From JAFAXD01 sp963816775 (lineage in GTDB: Bacteria; Pseudomonadota; Alphaproteobacteria; Rhizobiales; Xanthobacteraceae), in contig CAWFLX010000029.1 in assembly GCA_963816775.1 (NCBI GenBank), positions 62,001-126,000 on the forward strand: a DNA stretch of 64,000 bases. Direction: 5' to 3'. Made by a program: the position numbers and the translations under genes. Positions 56,469-64,000 of this stretch are shown here, one piece after another. Numbering within the stretch: the first letter of the stretch is position 1; every line of letters starts with the position of its first letter. The notes beneath the pieces are model-generated. The model was not told the origin of the DNA. It searched no databases and saw only the letters and a program-made list of their open reading frames with translations.

Positions 56469-56912
56469 ATGGCAAACGACCTGTCGGCGGTGCCGGACGT
56501 TCTGTTCGGCACTTGGAAGCAGCTTTCAGGCATTTACGTTGATCTCGAGACCGGGGAGGAGCGCCCCGGGCTCAGCAAGGCGCCCAACGGCTACATCCAT
56601 TTTGCCCGCGACGGCCGGATGTTCAATCTCACCGTCGATTCATCGCGACAGAGGCCGGCCGGCGCGCGGCCGACGGCTGCGGAAGCGGAGGCACTTTATC
56701 GGAGCCTCATCGCCTACACGGGTACGTTCGGGGTCGACGGCGATCAGGTGTTTTTCGATCTCGACGTGAGCTGGAACGAATCCTGGACCGGAACCCGTCA
56801 GGTCCGCACCTTCGAGCTTAAGGGCAATCGGCTGATGATCTCAGCCGAGATCATCAATCCGATGACGGGGAAACCGGCCCGCCACCGTTTGATGTTCGAA
56901 AAAGTGCCGTAG
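56469..56912 (+). CDS. Lipocalin-like domain protein
   Basis: A 147-residue single-domain protein: DVLFGTWKQLSGIYVDLETG, GYIHFARDGRMFNLTVDSS, EALYRSLIAYTGTFGVDGDQ and ESWTGTRQVRTFELKGNRLM correspond to the lipocalin_5 fold. It may bind a small hydrophobic ligand, possibly in polyketide-type chemistry. It is cytosolic, with no signal peptide. ATG 56469 gives the family start. Confidence 0.82.
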   Translation: MANDLSAVPDVLFGTWKQLSGIYVDLETGEERPGLSKAPNGYIHFARDGRMFNLTVDSSRQRPAGARPTAAEAEALYRSLIAYTGTFGVDGDQVFFDLDVSWNESWTGTRQVRTFELKGNRLMISAEIINPMTGKPARHRLMFEKVP

Positions 56913-56969
56913 ATTTGCTTTGTCGCATTTACCGGGAAAAAACCGGCGTCCGTTTTTCCGGAAAATGCT

Positions 56970-57953
56970 CTACTGAATCTTCGGAATGTTGAACTTGCGC
57001 AGCAACACGCCGGTCTCCTCGCGCTCGCGAGCCACGTAGGCGGCGAACTCCTGCGGGCTCGTCACCGACGGTTCGATCAGCTGATCGATCAGGAATTCGG
57101 TCAGCTTCGGGGTCTTGATGGCGTCACCGACCGCGCTATTGACCTGCGCTATGATCGCATCAGGCACGCCCGCCGGCGCGAACAACGCCATCCAGGTGTC
57201 GATCGGATAGTTGCCAAGCCCCGCCTCCGGGTAGGTTGGAACGTCCGGCAGCTTAGGCCATCGCTTGGCCCCATCGACTGCCATGATGCGGCCCTTGGCA
57301 TTGTTTGGATTGTCAGCCCAGCTGCCGAGCGCGGTCCAGGTCATCTGGATTTCACCGCCGACGAGCGCGGTAATCAACTCGTTCGACCCTTTGTATGCCA
57401 CCTCGACGATGTCGGTCTTCCAGCGCTCCGCCAGATAGTGGCGAAATACGTTGGCGCTGCTGGCCGGGCCATACGTCCCGAAATTGAACGCGCCGGACTT
57501 GGCGACGGTCAATGCGCGCAGCTCGTCAATGTTCTTGACCGCGAGCTTCGGCGAGGCAATGAGCCCGCCGATGAACATCCCAAGATTGATGATCGGCTTG
57601 AAGTCGCGCGCGGGGTCGAATGGCAGGTTGTCGATGAGAAACGGATTGAACGTTAGCGTCGAGGTCGTGAATACGCAGAGCGTATAGCCGTCGGCTTTGG
57701 CGTGCCGGCAGGTTTCCGCAGCCGGAATGAAGTTCGCGCCCGGCTTGTTTTCCATGATCCACGGTTGACCCATGCGCGCCGACGCATCGGCAGCAATCCG
57801 GCGCGCGACCACGTCAGTGAGGCCGCCGGCGGTCACCGGCACGATGACGTGGATCGGCTTGTTGGGATAGGACTGTGACAGCGCCGGCGTTGCCAGAATT
57901 GCGACCGCAAGCGCGGCGAAGCGGACTGGGCACAGATTTTTCGTGAGCATCAT
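56970..57953 (-). CDS. Bug/TctC-family periplasmic solute-binding protein
   Basis: A 327-residue protein (Met 57953 or 57950) with signal LCPVRFAALAVAILATPALS, then YPNKPIHVIVPVTAGGLTD, MENKPGANFIPAAETCRHA, DGYTLCVFTTSTLTFNPFL and a VTSPQEFAAYVARE end. It lies seven bases after the SDR gene on the same strand, so the two are an operon. It is one of five Bug proteins in the window, with no transporter membrane genes beside any of them. Confidence 0.9.
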   Translation of the reverse strand: MMLTKNLCPVRFAALAVAILATPALSQSYPNKPIHVIVPVTAGGLTDVVARRIAADASARMGQPWIMENKPGANFIPAAETCRHAKADGYTLCVFTTSTLTFNPFLIDNLPFDPARDFKPIINLGMFIGGLIASPKLAVKNIDELRALTVAKSGAFNFGTYGPASSANVFRHYLAERWKTDIVEVAYKGSNELITALVGGEIQMTWTALGSWADNPNNAKGRIMAVDGAKRWPKLPDVPTYPEAGLGNYPIDTWMALFAPAGVPDAIIAQVNSAVGDAIKTPKLTEFLIDQLIEPSVTSPQEFAAYVAREREETGVLLRKFNIPKIQ

Positions 57954-57960
57954 CGATCCT

Positions 57961-58743
57961 TTAAAACCACTGTTCACGATAAAGCCGGCCGCCGTCGACC
58001 GTGACGGCCTCGCCGCAGACCCAGCTGGCGCGGTCCGATGCCAGGAACACCACCACATTGGCGACCTCCTCGACGTGGGCGGCGCGGTTCTGCGGCTGAT
58101 CGAGCAAAGCGTCGCGCCAGCGTGATTCATCGCCAAATTTCTCTCGCGCGCGCTTCATATGGATCGCGCGCCAGCGCTCGGTCTCGACCGCGCCCGGACT
58201 GACCGCCACCACCCGGATGCCGTCGTCGATGCTGCGGCCGCCCAGCGCCTTGGTCAGGCCGAGCAGTGCGATATTGGCCGGCGTGCCGCAGGCATAACGC
58301 CACTGCGGCTTGTCGGCGCCGGTACCCAGAATGTTGACGATCACCTTGGGCGGATGCCTGCGCATGCGCGCATACATGGCGCGCGTCAGATTGACAAAGC
58401 CGAACACCTTGAGGTCCCAGGCGGCGCGCCAGCGCGTTTCGTCGATTTCGAAAATATCCCCGATCGGCACCGCGCCGGCATTGTTCACCAGAATATCGGT
58501 CTCCGGATAGGCCTCGGCCAACGCCTCGGCGGCGCCGCGCTGCGCGAGATCGATCGACTTTGCCTCGATGCGCCCCGCGGCCTGCGTTGACAGCGTCGCA
58601 ACGGCCTGATCAAGCCGGGCCTGGTCGCGCGCTGCGATCACGACATGACAGCCCTCGTCGAGGAAGCCTTTTGCGACGGCGTAGCCGATACCCTGCGATC
58701 CGCCGGTGATCAGGACGCGTCGTCCGCCCAGGCCCAAATCCAT
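57961..58743 (-). CDS. Short-chain dehydrogenase/reductase, atypical active site
   Basis: A 260-residue SDR with the cofactor motif RVLITGGSQGIGYAVAKGF and the NNAG motif DILVNNAGAVP. The usual YxxxK is not present: at the expected place the protein reads WRYACGTPANIALLGLTKAL, so Lys is replaced by Thr. The C-terminal WVCGEAVTVDGGRLYREQWF is conserved. This matches an SDR subgroup that keeps the fold but has lost the Lys, so its reaction or mechanism may differ. ATG 58743 follows GGGAGAAACATCC; 58764 is an alternative. Confidence 0.85.
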   Translation of the reverse strand: MDLGLGGRRVLITGGSQGIGYAVAKGFLDEGCHVVIAARDQARLDQAVATLSTQAAGRIEAKSIDLAQRGAAEALAEAYPETDILVNNAGAVPIGDIFEIDETRWRAAWDLKVFGFVNLTRAMYARMRRHPPKVIVNILGTGADKPQWRYACGTPANIALLGLTKALGGRSIDDGIRVVAVSPGAVETERWRAIHMKRAREKFGDESRWRDALLDQPQNRAAHVEEVANVVVFLASDRASWVCGEAVTVDGGRLYREQWF

Positions 58744-58862
58744 GGATGTTTCTCCCGTGGACATCAGTTTGTCCGCGTCATCAGATTTTCAAAGCGTTGG
58801 TAGACCCTGTTTCGGAGGCATGCTCTTATCCGGGGTGGGTGGAGAAAGCTTGGAGGGAGCCG

Positions 58863-59930
58863 ATGTTTCGCCGGTTGGTGATTGCCCTTGCTCTCGCGTT
58901 CCTGCCACCCATCGCGACCAGTGCGCTCGCTCTCGACGCGAACGCCATCAACACGGCCGAAGTCGGTAACAAGCCCGGCAAAAAGGTCAATGGTCCCGAT
59001 CCGCTGCTGATCAAGGCGCAGGTCCTGCTCGACCGGGCGCGGTTTTCGCCGGGCGAGATCGACGGCCGCGCCGGCGGAAATTTCCAGAAGGCGCTGGCCG
59101 CGTTCAAGGTCGCACAGGGCCTCCCCAACGACTCCAAGCTCGACGCGAACACGTGGTCGAAGCTCGCCGCGACCTCGAGCGACCCCGCGATCAAGCAATA
59201 CACGATCACGACCGATGACGAGAAAGGCCCGTTCCTCAAGAAACGTCCTGCCAAAATGGAGGACATGAAGGACCTCCCATCGATGGGCTACGCCGGCCCG
59301 ACCGAGGAACTGGCAGAGAAATTTCATGTAAGCGAAGACCTGTTGAAGGCGCTCAACCCGGGCAAGCCGTTCGACAAGGCCGGCACCGTGATCCTGGTGC
59401 CGAACGTGGGCGGCAAATCGACCGACGAGAAAGTCACCAAGATCGAAATCGACAAGGTGCAAAAGACCCTGCGGGCATTCGGAAAGAACGGTCAGTTGCT
59501 CGCGTTTTTCCCTGCCTCGATCGGCAGCGAAGAGAAGCCGGCGCCGAGCGGCACCTTCAAGGTGACCGATGTCGAGCGCAATCCGGTCTATCGGTACGAT
59601 CCGAAGTTCGCCTTCAAGGGCGTAAGCTCGAAGAAGCCGTTCGAGATCAAGCCGGGCCCGAACAACCCGGTCGGATTGGTTTGGATCGGCCTGTCAGCCC
59701 CGAGCTATGGCATTCATGGTACGCCCGACGCCTCCAAGGTGAGCAAGTCCTATTCGCACGGTTGCGTCCGGCTGACGAACTGGGACGCCCTGGAGCTCGC
59801 CGGCATGGTCTCGAAAGGGGCGCAAGTCGTGTTCCTCGACGGCGGCGAGACGCCGCCGCCGGTGGCCTCGGCCGCGGAGCAACCGAAAGACCAGCCTGCC
59901 AGCAAGCCTGCGCCGAGCCGGCGTCGCTGA
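58863..59930 (+). CDS. L,D-transpeptidase (YkuD) with N-terminal peptidoglycan-binding domain
   Basis: An exported 355-residue enzyme that makes 3-3 peptidoglycan cross-links or attaches proteins to the wall. Signal RRLVIALALAFLPPIATSAL; peptidoglycan-binding-like segment about 48-100; a LysM-like stretch about 145-185 (KFHVSEDLLKALNPGKPFDK); the YkuD domain about 195-330 with YGIHGTPD and catalytic Cys301 in YSHGCVRL; proline/serine-rich tail. GGAGGGAGCCG precedes the ATG. Confidence 0.93.
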   Translation: MFRRLVIALALAFLPPIATSALALDANAINTAEVGNKPGKKVNGPDPLLIKAQVLLDRARFSPGEIDGRAGGNFQKALAAFKVAQGLPNDSKLDANTWSKLAATSSDPAIKQYTITTDDEKGPFLKKRPAKMEDMKDLPSMGYAGPTEELAEKFHVSEDLLKALNPGKPFDKAGTVILVPNVGGKSTDEKVTKIEIDKVQKTLRAFGKNGQLLAFFPASIGSEEKPAPSGTFKVTDVERNPVYRYDPKFAFKGVSSKKPFEIKPGPNNPVGLVWIGLSAPSYGIHGTPDASKVSKSYSHGCVRLTNWDALELAGMVSKGAQVVFLDGGETPPPVASAAEQPKDQPASKPAPSRRR

Positions 59931-59961
59931 GGTCGCAGGTGGGCGCAATGTCAATGCCACT

Positions 59962-60591
59962 TCATCTCGTTGGCGGGTTGATCACGGCCGGCGGCGTGAT
60001 GAAGAACCACGGCGTGATCATGTAGATCACGAATGCGACCGGGATGCTGAACCATGCGGCGGCTGCACCCAGAAGGTAGGACACGATGCCGACAAGCGAC
60101 TTGGCGAAGCCATGCGGGTCCTGCCGGCCCGTCAGTTCGGGTTTGAGCAGCCGGCGTTCGATGTAGGTTTGCAGCCAGATGAACAAGGCCGTGTTGACGG
60201 CGAACACGCAACCGAACAGCGCAACCGCCAGCGGATTGGCGCTGTATTGTCCGATCAGCGCCGTCGGAAACGGAATGAAGGACTGGCCCATCAGGAAGAT
60301 CGAGTTGATCCAGACCAAGGCGTAATCCGCGTGCCGCGCTTGCCCGAGCACGTGATGATGGTTGAGCCAGAATTTGCAGACGATGATGAAGCTGATGAGC
60401 CAGCTCAAGAAGCGCGGCAGCTGTGCAATCAGGCCCTGCGCCAGCTCGCCGGCGCTCGTTGCATCCGTGAGCGGCGGTACCTTGAGGTCGAGCACCAGCA
60501 GCGTGACGATGATGGCAAACACGCCGTCGCTGAACGCTTCTATCCGTCCGAGACGCAGCTCGCCGTGGGTGAATCGTTCGAACAGCGACAA
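59962..60591 (-). CDS. TMEM175-family ion channel
   Basis: A 209-residue protein with six hydrophobic helices. The signature RIEAFSDGVFAIIVTLLVLD (FSDGVFAI motif, about residues 16-35) identifies the bacterial TMEM175 potassium-channel family. One repeat is present, so it would assemble as a tetramer. The stop lies 30 bases from the transpeptidase stop, convergently, and the start is three bases before the E1-beta gene's stop, on the same strand. Confidence 0.9.
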   Translation of the reverse strand: MSLFERFTHGELRLGRIEAFSDGVFAIIVTLLVLDLKVPPLTDATSAGELAQGLIAQLPRFLSWLISFIIVCKFWLNHHHVLGQARHADYALVWINSIFLMGQSFIPFPTALIGQYSANPLAVALFGCVFAVNTALFIWLQTYIERRLLKPELTGRQDPHGFAKSLVGIVSYLLGAAAAWFSIPVAFVIYMITPWFFITPPAVINPPTR

Positions 60592-60594
60592 GAC

Positions 60595-61569
60595 CTAATC
60601 TCCAACAAGTCGCCGGATGGCACCTACGACTTTTGCCGGATCCGGCGTGATCTCGGCTTCCAACGCCGCGCTGTAGGGGGTGGGCACATCGGCGCGCGCA
60701 ATGCGCACGATCGGTGCCTTGAGGGTGTGGAAGCCCTTCTCGGCGACCGTGGCAGCGATTTCAGAGGCGGTCGAGCAGCGCAGGTGACATTCATCGAGCA
60801 CCACGAGCCGGCCGGTGCGCTTAACCGAGGCGAGTATCATGGCCTCATCCAGCGGCACGAGCGTGCGCGGATCGATCACTTCGACGTCGATGCCAAGCTC
60901 AGCCAATTCCGCCGCCGCCTGCAGCGCCACCACCACCATGTAGGACGTTGCCACCAAGGTGACGTCGCGGCCGCGGCGGCGGATCTCAGCCTGGCCGAGT
61001 GCCGTCGCGTGCGCCCCCTCAGGCACCGGGCCCTCGACGCCGAGCAGCTTGGCGTGTGACAGAAAAACCGTCGGGTCGCTGCCGTTGAGAGCCGCGGCCA
61101 TCAGCCCCTTGGCATCGGCCGGGGTCGCCGGCAACGCGATCCGCAAGCCGGGACAGTTCCACAGCATTGCCTGCGGACTGCCGCTGTGCTGCGCAGCACC
61201 TGCGCCGCGTACGCCCTGCAGAGCGAAATAGACAACGGGCGCGCCGAGCGCGCCATTGGTCATGTGGCGGGTCGTGGCCGCGTCATTGATGATTTGCGAC
61301 AGCGCCAGATAGGCGAAATTCGCGGTGCCGAGATTGACGATCGGGCGCCCGCCCGCCATGGCGGCGCCGGCTCCGAGCCCGGCGAGCGCCGCTTCGGCGT
61401 TGGGCGGATCAAATATGCGATCAGGAAAATCATCGTAGATTTGCTGCATCAACGCGGCGTGCGGGCCGAGCCCGAGCAGATGTCCAGCGATGAGGCTGAC
61501 CCGCTCATCGTTCGCCATCGCCTGATGAACGGCTTCGGCGAGCGCGGCGGCATAGCTCATGTGTTTCAT
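60595..61569 (-). CDS. 2-oxoacid/acetoin dehydrogenase E1 component, beta subunit
   Basis: A 324-residue transketolase-pyrimidine plus transketolase-C protein: SYAAALAEAVHQAMANDERV, IFDPPNAEAALAGLGAGAAM, GSDPTVFLSHAKLLGVEGPV, TLVATSYMVVVALQAAAELA and the C-terminal VEVIDPRTLVPLDEAMIL. It pairs with the alpha subunit at 62591 to make TPP-dependent E1 of a pyruvate, branched-chain or acetoin-type dehydrogenase. No E2 or E3 gene is adjacent in the window. ATG 61569 is preferred over the further upstream start. Confidence 0.9.
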   Translation of the reverse strand: MKHMSYAAALAEAVHQAMANDERVSLIAGHLLGLGPHAALMQQIYDDFPDRIFDPPNAEAALAGLGAGAAMAGGRPIVNLGTANFAYLALSQIINDAATTRHMTNGALGAPVVYFALQGVRGAGAAQHSGSPQAMLWNCPGLRIALPATPADAKGLMAAALNGSDPTVFLSHAKLLGVEGPVPEGAHATALGQAEIRRRGRDVTLVATSYMVVVALQAAAELAELGIDVEVIDPRTLVPLDEAMILASVKRTGRLVVLDECHLRCSTASEIAATVAEKGFHTLKAPIVRIARADVPTPYSAALEAEITPDPAKVVGAIRRLVGD

Positions 61570-61594
61570 CGCGTTGCCTGCACCGCGACGGTGG

Positions 61595-62572
61595 TTATTC
61601 GCTGCCGGCGAGCCCGGCCTGGTGCACGATCTTGCCCCAGCGCGCGGTCTGCTCGGTGACAAACGCGCGCAGCTCCTCGGCGCCCGGGCTGATTACCGGC
61701 ACGAGGCCGAGGCTGCGGAACTGTTGTTGCACTTCCGGCAGTGCGACCAGGACTCTGAATTCATCGCGCAGCTTGCTCACAATCGCGTCCGGCGTTCCCG
61801 CCGGTGTCACGATCATGTGCCAGGACGAGGCCTCGAAGCCCGGTACACCGGCTTCGGCGATGGTCGGCACATCCGGCAGGGCATCGAAACGGCTGGCCGA
61901 GGAGACGCCGAGCGCCCGCACTTTGCCGTCGCGCACCAGCGGCACAGCGGAGCCCGGATCGGCAAAGATCATCTGCACGTGGCCGGCGATGATGTCGCTC
62001 AGCGCCGGCGACGGGCCCTTGTAGGGAACGTGCGTCATCTCAATCCCGGCCATGGTCTTGAACAACTCGCCGGTGAGGTGGATCGAGGTGCCCGGACCGC
62101 TCGACGCGAATGTCAGTTGGCCGGGCTTCTCCTTGGCCAGCCGGATCAAGTCGGCGACCGACTTTACCGGCAGCGCCGGGTTGACCACCAACACCAGCGG
62201 GAAGCTTGCCGTGTGCGCCACAAAGGCAAAGTCCTTCATCGGGTCGTAGGGCAGGTTCCGGTAAAGGGTCGGGTTGATGGTCAGCGTGCCGCTTGGGGCG
62301 ATCAGTATGGTGTGGCCGTCAGGCGGGGCTTTGGCGACCGCAGAGGCCGCAATCACGCTGCCGGCGCCCGGTTTGTTTTCAACGATGAATGGCTTGCCAA
62401 GCCGCTCGGCCAGTCGCGCCCCAAATGTGCGCGCCACGATGTCGGACGATGCCCCCGGCGCGAATGCCACCACGATAGTGACGGCGTGCGTAGGATAATC
62501 CTGCGCGTGTGACGCAACGGGTAGCGCGAGGGCGAGCGCCAATAGCGCGCGAGCGTGGCAACGTCCTGGCAT
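61595..62572 (-). CDS. Bug/TctC-family periplasmic solute-binding protein between E1 genes
   Basis: A 325-residue protein with signal HARALLALALALPVASHAQD, YPTHAVTIVVAFAPGASSDI, IVENKPGAGSVIAASAVAKA, DGHTILIAPSGTLTINPTLY and MTHVPYKGPSPALSDIIAGH. It is placed between the E1 alpha and E1 beta genes with gaps of only 18 and 25 bases, so all three are co-transcribed. This suggests that the ligand is the E1 substrate or its precursor. Confidence 0.92.
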   Translation of the reverse strand: MPGRCHARALLALALALPVASHAQDYPTHAVTIVVAFAPGASSDIVARTFGARLAERLGKPFIVENKPGAGSVIAASAVAKAPPDGHTILIAPSGTLTINPTLYRNLPYDPMKDFAFVAHTASFPLVLVVNPALPVKSVADLIRLAKEKPGQLTFASSGPGTSIHLTGELFKTMAGIEMTHVPYKGPSPALSDIIAGHVQMIFADPGSAVPLVRDGKVRALGVSSASRFDALPDVPTIAEAGVPGFEASSWHMIVTPAGTPDAIVSKLRDEFRVLVALPEVQQQFRSLGLVPVISPGAEELRAFVTEQTARWGKIVHQAGLAGSE

Positions 62573-62590
62573 TATTGCAGGCCCCTGTGG

Positions 62591-63670
62591 TCAGGCGAAC
62601 ACATGATCGAACGCAGTGTTGGGTGCCGGCGGCGGGCTGTCGAGCGCAAATCTCACCGCGACGTCGATCCGATCACGGACGTCGGCGTCGAGCGCCAGCA
62701 GGGCTTTCTTGCTGGCCAATCCCTCGCCGACGTAGTCGCGCGCCATGCGCAGGACCGGATCATGTCGCTCGATCCACACGGCGTATTCGCCACTGATCGG
62801 GGCATCGCCCCACGCCATGCGCAGGTCGGTGACACCGGTAAGGAGTTTCGGCCAGACCCGGTTGCTGCCGGGCCAGCGGACGTTCATGAGTTCGAGGAAA
62901 AACGGACCGTGGCCGCCGCGACAATGGGCCAGCGCTGCTTGCGCTTGCGCGTGGATCGTCGTCACTGCGCAATCCGGTGCGATCGCTTGGGCCGAGATCC
63001 CGAACAGCCGCGGGATGTCGCAAAAATCCTTCACCGCGGTGCTGGCCGCCGAAAAGCCGCCCGCATGGATGCTGATCGCCTCGAGATTGTTGTTTTCGAG
63101 CACGAACAGGATCGGGAGTTTTTCTTTTGCGGCGATATTGAAAACTTCAAATGCGACGCCCTCCTCAAGCGAGCCGTCCCCGAAGAACACGACGGCCACT
63201 CGCCCTTGCTTGCGGCGCTTGCTTTCGTAAGCGGCGCCGAGCGCGAGCGCGAGATTTCCACCGAGGATCGCCGAGGTGAGCAGGAAGCCCACCGACGGAT
63301 CGCATAAGTGTACGGTTCCGCCGCGCCCGCCATTGAGCCCGGCGGAGCGGCCCAACAGTTCGGCAAATGCGCGGCCGAGGTCGGCGCCGCGCCCGACGAT
63401 GTGACCGTGGTTGCGGTGATTGCTCAGGGTCAGATCGGATGTTTGCAGGGCCTCGATGACAGCCGCGCCGCCGGCTTCCTGCCCGATGTAGAGATGATAG
63501 AGCCCCGCGATCAGCTTCTCCTCCGCCAACGCCTGCACCTTTTCCTCGAAACGGCGCATGACCAGCATGCGCTCGGCGATGTGAAGGACGGGGGAGGCGG
63601 TGGAGACCATCCGGTAGAGCGCTCTGTCTGTTTCACCAAGGTTTAGGAGAGGGCCGGCCATAGATGCCAT
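62591..63670 (-). CDS. 2-oxoacid/acetoin dehydrogenase E1 component, alpha subunit
   Basis: A 359-residue TPP-binding subunit: MRRFEEKVQALAEEKLIAGL, YIGQEAGGAAVIEAL, NHRNHGHIVGRGADLGRAFA, the TPP/Mg motif VVFFGDGSLEEGVAFEVFN ending LENNN, and a typical C-terminal tail. It is the first gene of a three-gene unit (alpha, Bug protein, beta). The ATG at 63670 lies inside one of four copies of a GGCATCTAT-type motif; Met at 63610 is a possible alternative start. Confidence 0.92.
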   Translation of the reverse strand: MASMAGPLLNLGETDRALYRMVSTASPVLHIAERMLVMRRFEEKVQALAEEKLIAGLYHLYIGQEAGGAAVIEALQTSDLTLSNHRNHGHIVGRGADLGRAFAELLGRSAGLNGGRGGTVHLCDPSVGFLLTSAILGGNLALALGAAYESKRRKQGRVAVVFFGDGSLEEGVAFEVFNIAAKEKLPILFVLENNNLEAISIHAGGFSAASTAVKDFCDIPRLFGISAQAIAPDCAVTTIHAQAQAALAHCRGGHGPFFLELMNVRWPGSNRVWPKLLTGVTDLRMAWGDAPISGEYAVWIERHDPVLRMARDYVGEGLASKKALLALDADVRDRIDVAVRFALDSPPPAPNTAFDHVFA

Positions 63671-63750
63671 GCCGGTTCATGGATGAGCTCTTGTCGATAA
63701 ATGCCATGTGATGTGGCGATGGCATCTACGGTGGCTGACGGCATCTATGG
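63658..63750. promoter_or_regulatory. Cluster of four ATAGATGCC half sites before the E1 alpha gene
   Basis: ATAGATGCC (63660-63668), ATAAATGCC (63697-63705), GGCATCTAC (63721-63729) and GGCATCTAT (63740-63748) form two forward and two inverted copies in 90 bases. The first overlaps the start codon region. This looks like an operator array for a regulator of the E1-Bug operon. Confidence 0.55.
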
Positions 63751-63799
63751 CCATTATTCCTCGGCATTAGTTCCTAACAAAGCAAATAGGCCCGCTCGT

Positions 63800-64000
63800 C
63801 TACGCCACCACCTGCTCCTTCTCCGGTCCCGAGATCGCCAGGTCGGAAAATTCCTCTTTCAGGCGTGGATAGACATTGCGGGCAAAGCAGCGGATGCCGG
63901 CCACGGTTTCGTCGTGCTCGAGGAAACCTGCCTGGCCCATGATCAGCAGGTGTCCGAAGCCGCCGATGTGGTCGTAAAACTTCTTGATCTGCCGATAGAC
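63800..64000 (-). CDS. 3' end of a luciferase-like flavin-dependent monooxygenase gene
   Basis: The frame enters from the right edge and stops with TAG at 63800-63802. The visible 66 residues (VYRQIKKFYDHIGGFGHLLI, FLEHDETVAGIRCFARNVYP, RLKEEFSDLA) match the C-terminus of LLM-class flavin-dependent oxidoreductases. The main FMN domain is outside the window. It lies upstream of the E1 alpha operon on the same strand, 129 bases away. Confidence 0.75.
   Translation of the reverse strand, partial: VYRQIKKFYDHIGGFGHLLIMGQAGFLEHDETVAGIRCFARNVYPRLKEEFSDLAISGPEKEQVVA

Noticed and set aside
6245..62572. Complete tripartite tricarboxylate transporters
   Set aside because: Only the receptor component is present at each of the five loci; no TctA or TctB homologue was found.

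Overview
This is a GC-rich chromosomal segment from an alphaproteobacterium, most likely a member of the Hyphomicrobiales close to Bradyrhizobium or the Xanthobacteraceae. The evidence is a GcrA cell-cycle regulator, a SAM-II (metA-type) riboswitch in front of metZ, the long ~365-residue form of dCTP deaminase, five Bug/TctC solute-binding proteins and several families of short palindromic repeats. There are about 60 protein genes and I see no rRNA, tRNA, CRISPR array, prophage or transposase.

Layout. 0-6 kb: metF and metH (one-carbon/methionine) and a slipin. 6-11 kb: an orphan Bug protein, a Gfo/Idh oxidoreductase, a secreted phosphoesterase, and msrB and msrA. 11-14 kb: a TAG-like glycosylase and an OprB-type porin whose signal peptide is out of frame. 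14-20 kb: genes for nitrogen compounds (RidA, agmatinase-type ureohydrolase, cytosine-deaminase-like amidohydrolase, creatininase family, quinone reductase, FAD oxidase). 20-26 kb: a NitT/TauT-type ABC importer and two amidohydrolases of the gamma-resorcylate decarboxylase/ACMSD type. 26-31 kb: a lone molybdopterin oxidoreductase large subunit, dcd, and SAM-II-controlled metZ. 31-34 kb: two SGNH hydrolases and a frameshifted OpgC. 34-38 kb: apaG, hslO-argF-argD, gcrA. 38-46 kb: the Pho regulon (phoB, phoU, pstBACS, phoR) with a clear Pho box. 46-56 kb: three transport or efflux-type genes, aspartate dehydrogenase, and EF-P with its lysylation enzymes EpmA and EpmB. 56-64 kb: two more Bug proteins, an SDR, an L,D-transpeptidase, a TMEM175-type channel, E1 alpha and beta subunits of a 2-oxoacid/acetoin dehydrogenase with a Bug protein gene between them, and the end of a luciferase-like monooxygenase gene.

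The most interesting non-coding signals are (i) the SAM-II aptamer with a mutually exclusive antiterminator and terminator before metZ, (ii) two families of ~76-bp palindromes bounded by CTAG, several of which supply the stop codon of the neighbouring gene, and (iii) a cluster of four ATAGATGCC-type half sites before the E1 alpha gene. From 40.06 to 45.39 kb, phoU, pstB, pstA, pstC, pstS and phoR carry at least 14 single-base indels although their encoded residues are otherwise conserved. This is either a badly polished stretch of sequence or a very recently inactivated phosphate-uptake locus.
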